Assembly: GCA_022826515.1 (NCBI GenBank) | Contig: JAJDUT010000001.1 | Location: 1-64,000 of the forward strand | From: Candidatus Latescibacterota bacterium | GTDB lineage: Bacteria > Latescibacterota > UBA2968 > UBA8231 | Direction: 5' to 3' | DNA: 64,000 bases | Shown: piece after piece, positions 60,311 to 64,000 of the stretch | How the letters are laid out: every line of letters starts with the position of its first letter | Numbering within the stretch: position 1 is the stretch's first letter | Made by a program: the position numbers and the translations under genes | The notes under the pieces: model-generated | The model's input: the letters and a program-made list of their open reading frames with translations, nothing else | Told to the model about the DNA's origin: nothing | The model's database searches: none

Positions 60311-61552
60311 CTGTTCGCTGAAATCGCCCGCCACGCTCTCGATCGGGTGCCCTTGTCCATCATCTTCGACGATTCCACGGTGCTGGTCAACCTCAACTAT
60401 TTCTTCCTCCGCGACCGCACCATCGCCGAGGGCCGTCCCCAGCGCTGGGAGGATGTGCCGGTGGCCCATCCTACATCCTTTACCCGCGAATTTGCCGAGT
60501 GGTGCCTAGCAAGCGGCGTCCGGGGCAAGTTCTCAGTGGTGCCCTGCCCGGCGGCCCTAGGGCGCATCGACGAGGGGCTGCCCCTTTTCAGCAAAGCCCA
60601 GCAAGACGAATGGCTGGCCATGTGCCGCGAGGTCATCGTCCCCGCCTTCGACATCACGCCCGAGATGCTCACCCACACGTTCGTGCTAGACCCCAAGACC
60701 TTGCAGCCGCTGCCCTCTAGAATATGGGAGCAATACGATTGGGCCGCGCTGCCCGAAGACCAAGAAGAATTAGTCACCGAGTACATCGCCCAAGCGTGCC
60801 GCATTCTAGTCGCTGTGGGCCTGACGCCGCAAGGAGTAACCTCACCGGGCGGGTTCGGCGGCCGCACCCTGCCCTTTTACGCCCGCTGTGCTGGCGAGGC
60901 CGTGCGCCAAGTCACTGGCAACCCAGTACCCTACTTTTTCCAGCGGGTCTCCAGGGAGGATACAGTAGAAACCCCCGTGTGGTACCCCGATCACCAAACT
61001 GGCCAAGCCACCGGCGAAATCATCGCCTCCACCGGCGACTGGACTGGCAGTTGGACCGGATATGGCGAGGTCAATCCCGACAAGTACATCACGCCCGACT
61101 TAGAGGGCGGTCGCCTACCAGCCCTCATCGACGCGGGCGAACCGGCTGTGCTCATTAGCCATTGGCAGGGATTTTACGGCCTACACGATGAGGACCGACG
61201 CGGCTTTAACGCCTTCAAAAAAGTGGTAAGCCGCCTCGCCGAGCGCGATCCGAGAGGCGAGCGCACCCAATGGCGCACCTGTAGCCAAATCACCACCTAT
61301 GCCTGCGCCCGCACAATGGCCGAGATCGCAATAGAAGGAAACACCATCCGCCTCGACCTGCCGGTGCAGACCCCTGACCTGACCCTGCGCCTGACGAATG
61401 GAGAGGTGCGCTCAGTCCGGGTGGATGGCCGCCCACTGACGCGAGCTGCGAACCGCGCCGCCTTCAAAAGCGACACTTTTCTATTAGAGGACGGAGCTAC
61501 TTTCGTCGCCTTTAACCCGGCCCAACGCCAAGTGCTAGTAGAAGTGGAATAA
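60311..61552 (+). CDS. Polysaccharide deacetylase-like protein with probable CTG start
   Basis: A 413-aa protein if started at CTG 60311, which sits six bases after a perfect AAAGGAGG (60297-60304); the first GTG, at 60347, has no ribosome site and would drop the sequence A-L-D-R-V-P, which reads as native protein. The segment I-I-F-D-D-S-T-V-L-V-N (about residues 18-28) contains the double Asp of NodB/polysaccharide-deacetylase-like enzymes, and T-S-P-G-G-F-G (about 178-184) and the H-W-Q-G-F-Y-G segment (about 284-290) fit a TIM-like barrel. A complete set of metal ligands is not evident. A beta-rich tail follows from about 345. Operon-like with the next gene after 24 bases. Confidence 0.6.
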   Translation: MFAEIARHALDRVPLSIIFDDSTVLVNLNYFFLRDRTIAEGRPQRWEDVPVAHPTSFTREFAEWCLASGVRGKFSVVPCPAALGRIDEGLPLFSKAQQDEWLAMCREVIVPAFDITPEMLTHTFVLDPKTLQPLPSRIWEQYDWAALPEDQEELVTEYIAQACRILVAVGLTPQGVTSPGGFGGRTLPFYARCAGEAVRQVTGNPVPYFFQRVSREDTVETPVWYPDHQTGQATGEIIASTGDWTGSWTGYGEVNPDKYITPDLEGGRLPALIDAGEPAVLISHWQGFYGLHDEDRRGFNAFKKVVSRLAERDPRGERTQWRTCSQITTYACARTMAEIAIEGNTIRLDLPVQTPDLTLRLTNGEVRSVRVDGRPLTRAANRAAFKSDTFLLEDGATFVAFNPAQRQVLVEVE

Positions 61553-61576
61553 CCAACTTAAACGGAGATTGTAACC

Positions 61577-62650
61577 ATGAACTCACGCCCTCAAATACTC
61601 ATCGCCTGCAACAAACACGTGCGCGAGCAGTACCTCGCCGCGGCCGATTTCGCACGCCTCGAAGCCTTCGCCGACTGGGACTGGTTCGAATGCGAAGGCG
61701 GCGGCATTTACGACACCAACGCAGACCCCGAGATCGCCCAAGCGTTGGGCGAGCAGCTAGGTAACTACGACGGCTTGGTCGTCTGCCACGGCTGCCCCAC
61801 GGTCGATGCCGCAATCTTGGATCAAGCCCCCGATCTGAAGATCATCGGCGAGTTGGAAGGCGACCGCTTTGCCAGCCGCATTGACGTCGAGGCCGCTTGG
61901 GCGCGGGGCGTCTGCACGGTCGATACGACCAACGGCTCGTCGTATCCAGTGTCCGAGTGGGCCTTGGCACTCATCCTCATTTCCCTGCGCAACGCCGGTG
62001 CCCAATTCCGCCGCCTCATCGCCGGCGATGTGAGCCCTCGTCCGCAAAGCGACTTTGGCTTTATCCACGGTGATCTGACCGGCAAGCGGGTCGGCCTGAT
62101 CGGCTGCGGGCACATTGGCCGGCGGCTCATCCAGTTTTTGCGCCCCTTCCAGACCGAAGTGTGGGTGTATGATCCCTATCTGGCGCGGGAGATGGCCGAC
62201 GCCGTCGGCTTCCTCAAAACCTCACTGGACAACGTGATGTCTCAATGCGACGCCATCGTCTGCCTAGCGCCACACACCCCGCGCACCGAGCGCATGATTG
62301 GCCAACGAGAGCTAGACCTGATCCAGCCGGGCGCGGTGTTCGTCAATGTGTCACGCGGCAAAGTAGTGGATTCAGATGCGCTGGTTCAGCGGCTCAAGCG
62401 GGGCGACATCGTCGCCGGTCTAGACGTGTTCGACCCGGATGTGGGCGAGGACAACGCCTATGGCGACAAGGAGATTCTCCATCTCGAAAACGTCTTCGTC
62501 ACTCCTCATATCGCCGGCGTAACCGAGCAAAGCTACCCGCGCTTTTTTACGCTAATGGTCGATGAACTCGATCGCTTCTTCCACGGACACGAGACCCTCT
62601 TCGACCTAACGCCGCGCTCCATCGCCAACCGCCGGGGTAGTGAGAGTTGA
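61577..62650 (+). CDS. D-2-hydroxyacid dehydrogenase (SerA-like family)
   Basis: A 357-aa NAD-dependent dehydrogenase of the D-isomer 2-hydroxyacid family. The nucleotide-binding motif G-L-I-G-C-G-H-I-G-R-R (about residues 173-183), the Arg in V-N-V-S-R-G-K-V-V-D (about 258-267), a Glu/Asp near 285-295 and H in T-P-H-I-A-G (about 313-318) complete the catalytic set. The length is normal with no ACT domain, so it is not a full phosphoglycerate dehydrogenase. ACGGAGA precedes the ATG. Likely oxidises or reduces a sugar-derived 2-hydroxy acid in this catabolic setting. Confidence 0.85.
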   Translation: MNSRPQILIACNKHVREQYLAAADFARLEAFADWDWFECEGGGIYDTNADPEIAQALGEQLGNYDGLVVCHGCPTVDAAILDQAPDLKIIGELEGDRFASRIDVEAAWARGVCTVDTTNGSSYPVSEWALALILISLRNAGAQFRRLIAGDVSPRPQSDFGFIHGDLTGKRVGLIGCGHIGRRLIQFLRPFQTEVWVYDPYLAREMADAVGFLKTSLDNVMSQCDAIVCLAPHTPRTERMIGQRELDLIQPGAVFVNVSRGKVVDSDALVQRLKRGDIVAGLDVFDPDVGEDNAYGDKEILHLENVFVTPHIAGVTEQSYPRFFTLMVDELDRFFHGHETLFDLTPRSIANRRGSES

Positions 62651-62765
62651 CCCTGCTGACTCCACTCCAATATACCGATCACCTAATCGAAATCGCCGGT
62701 CCCCAAAGGCGGGCCATGGTCGCGCGCTTGCGGGAACTGGCCATTGCCTGAGTATGAAACTGCTT

Positions 62766-63656
62766 CTAGGCGAGCAATCCCCGCAGGTAGTCGACGGCTA
62801 GGCCAATGGCCTCGAGGTCGCTCACCGCATTGCCCTGGCCTTCGAAGACGATGGACATATTGCCGTTGAAGTCGACTTGGCGGAGAATTTCGACAATGCG
62901 CTCGTAGTCGAGCCACTCCTCCCGGCCGCGGTCGATTTTGTATATTTTGGCCCGCACATAGGTGGCGTGGGGCGCGGTCTGCTCCATGAAGTCATAGAAG
63001 TCGACCGCGGAATCCTCGGCCCCGGAGGGCGCCGCGCCCGGCGAGCCTTGCCACCAGCCCGTGTCGAGGATGAAAGTGAAGTTTTCGCGGTTGACATCGC
63101 GCAGTATTTTGAGAATATCGTCCCCAGTGGGCGCGATGACCGGGGCGTGGTTGTGGAGGCCGACGAACACGCCTTTGCCGGCGGCGTAGTCGCAGACCTC
63201 CTCGAAGCTGCCAATGGCGTCCTGCCACAGGACGCGGCGGTCGCCGGCTGCGGCGGGGATGCCGCCGCCGAAGAGGCGGACCAAGGGCGCGCCCATAAAG
63301 GCGGCCAGATCAATGCCCTCTTTGACTTCGGCAATGCGCCGGCGGCGGTCGGCTTGGGGCAGGGCAACGCCCTGGGGGCGGCCGTCGATCTGCTCGACGC
63401 CGACAAAGCCGCGGCCCACGCCCAAAAAGCCAATGGGCAGGCCGCACTGCTGGCAGAGGGCCTTGATGGAGCGCAGATAGGCCGGGTCCCGGGCGCGGAA
63501 GCCGCGGAAGAGCTGAAAGTCGACCACGTCGAGGTCCCAAGCGCGGATCTGGCGCACTAAGGCGGCGATGTCCAGCCAGTTGCGCGAGTCTTCCTTGTCG
63601 GCATAGGGCAGGTCTTCGGCGACCCGTAGCATGGCGTTGCAGCCTAGTTTGATCAT
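62766..63656 (-). CDS. Xylose-isomerase-like TIM-barrel (sugar phosphate isomerase/epimerase family)
   Basis: A 296-aa protein of the AP endonuclease 2 / sugar isomerase family. The start M-I-K-L-G-C-N-A-M at 63656 is preferred; an extension to 63725 has no ribosome site and encodes non-native sequence. Metal-ligand positions are visible: V-G-L-H-N-H-A-P (about residues 166-173), F-I-L-D-T-G-W-W (about 197-204), and I-V-F-E-G-Q-G-N (about 270-277). Family members isomerise or epimerise sugars and inositols. It faces the preceding dehydrogenase gene. Confidence 0.8.
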   Translation of the reverse strand: MIKLGCNAMLRVAEDLPYADKEDSRNWLDIAALVRQIRAWDLDVVDFQLFRGFRARDPAYLRSIKALCQQCGLPIGFLGVGRGFVGVEQIDGRPQGVALPQADRRRRIAEVKEGIDLAAFMGAPLVRLFGGGIPAAAGDRRVLWQDAIGSFEEVCDYAAGKGVFVGLHNHAPVIAPTGDDILKILRDVNRENFTFILDTGWWQGSPGAAPSGAEDSAVDFYDFMEQTAPHATYVRAKIYKIDRGREEWLDYERIVEILRQVDFNGNMSIVFEGQGNAVSDLEAIGLAVDYLRGLLA

Positions 63657-63734
63657 GCAATGTCGGTGTGTCCGGGTGCATCGGGCAAAAGTCGCCCATG
63701 CGCTCGACCTTGGCCAAGCGCCCAAAAAGATCCT

Positions 63735-63740
63735 TATAAT
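63735..63740 (+). promoter_or_regulatory. Possible -10 element before the serine hydrolase gene
   Basis: TATAAT at 63735-63740, perfect. The best -35 is TTGGCC at 63710-63715, 19 bases away, so spacing is not ideal. Lies in the divergent gap, about 24 bases before the ATG at 63764. Confidence 0.4.
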
Positions 63741-63763
63741 ACACTACACAGAAAAGTTGAACC

Positions 63764-64000
63764 ATGCATCTGATCGCCCCGACGGCAACGATACAAGTAC
63801 CAGACTGGGTCGCATACCCAGATCGCGACTGGATACAGATCACGCCCGCCGAAGCCGGTCTCGATGAGCGGAAATTCGCCGCCTGGCTGGACGGCCTCGA
63901 TGTCAGAGGGGCGAGCTTTGGCGGCGAGGACCACAGCGGCGACCAGTACGGTGCCGTGCTCACGCGCGGCGGATACCTAGTGCACGCCTGGGGCGACCGC
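63764..64000 (+). CDS. Serine hydrolase, beta-lactamase class C-like (N-terminal part, cut by window end)
   Basis: The first 79 residues of an ORF open at the window edge. W-V-A-Y-P-D-R-D-W (about residues 15-23), A-G-L-D-E-R-K (about 31-37) and G-A-V-L-T-R-G-G-Y-L-V-H-A-W-G-D (about 63-78) match the opening of class C beta-lactamase/penicillin-binding-protein-like serine hydrolases. The S-x-x-K active site lies beyond the window, so catalytic competence cannot be judged. No signal peptide is evident at this start. Confidence 0.6.
   Translation, partial: MHLIAPTATIQVPDWVAYPDRDWIQITPAEAGLDERKFAAWLDGLDVRGASFGGEDHSGDQYGAVLTRGGYLVHAWGDR

Noticed and set aside
62647..62751. A 34-residue ORF from TTG 62647 ending R-E-L-A-I-A
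   Set aside because: Overlaps the preceding stop, has no ribosome site and no family; could be the remnant of a lost gene, but cannot be supported.

Overview
What it looks like. The window has no rRNA, tRNA, CRISPR array or recognisable insertion sequence. It is dominated by GC-rich genes for secreted FlgD/discoidin-type exoproteins, their outer-membrane partners, parvulin-like lipoproteins, FG-GAP/UnbV proteins, DUF6785-like membrane proteins, a sodium:solute symporter, a phytanoyl-CoA-type dioxygenase and small sugar or carboxylate enzymes. This mix, with outer-membrane proteins and FlgD-Ig C-termini, suits an uncultured Gram-negative of the FCB / Latescibacterota-Poribacteria kind. That is inference from gene content; no marker gene is present.

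Layout. (1) 1-9382 is visibly AT-richer and holds what looks like a RiPP (ribosomally made, modified peptide) cluster. It has a 39-aa precursor ending in alternating Cys-Gln, a PqqD-like recognition protein, an HPr-kinase-like protein, a SipW-type S26 peptidase fused to a repeat domain, a free-standing paralogue of that domain, two ABC exporters, and a nucleotidyltransferase fused to a CBM9/DOMON-like domain. No cyclase, radical SAM enzyme or dehydratase lies inside the window, so either a maturase lies upstream of base 1 or the chemistry is unusual. (2) 9470-20290 is exoprotein module 1: three exoproteins, an outer-membrane protein, a PPIase-like lipoprotein and a lipoprotein, closed by a strong terminator. 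(3) 20362-24963 is a very large M28-like/FtsX fusion that has lost metal ligands. (4) 24960-32230 holds a Phd/VapC pair, two large transporter-like membrane proteins, a second PIN toxin with two related small proteins, and a c-type-like lipoprotein coupled to an Ldh2-type dehydrogenase. (5) 32319-38511 holds a sodium:solute symporter with a tiny membrane partner, a CRTAC1-type protein, a PhyH-type dioxygenase and a second DUF6785-like protein. (6) 38519-54013 is exoprotein module 2, a diverged second copy of module 1 with extra genes (CBM9-like, TPR lipoprotein, MFS/spermidine-synthase-like fusion). (7) 54030-64000 is a catabolic neighbourhood: two ureidoglycolate-lyase-like proteins around a Gfo/Idh/MocA oxidoreductase, rhamnose mutarotase, GDPD, an FG-GAP/UnbV gene with an in-frame TGA, a deacetylase-like protein, a 2-hydroxyacid dehydrogenase, a TIM-barrel isomerase, and the start of a serine hydrolase.

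Main points for follow-up: the Cys-Gln precursor and its cyclase-less cluster, the duplicated exoprotein module, and the in-frame TGA followed by a perfect 9-bp hairpin, which could be a selenocysteine codon or a broken gene.
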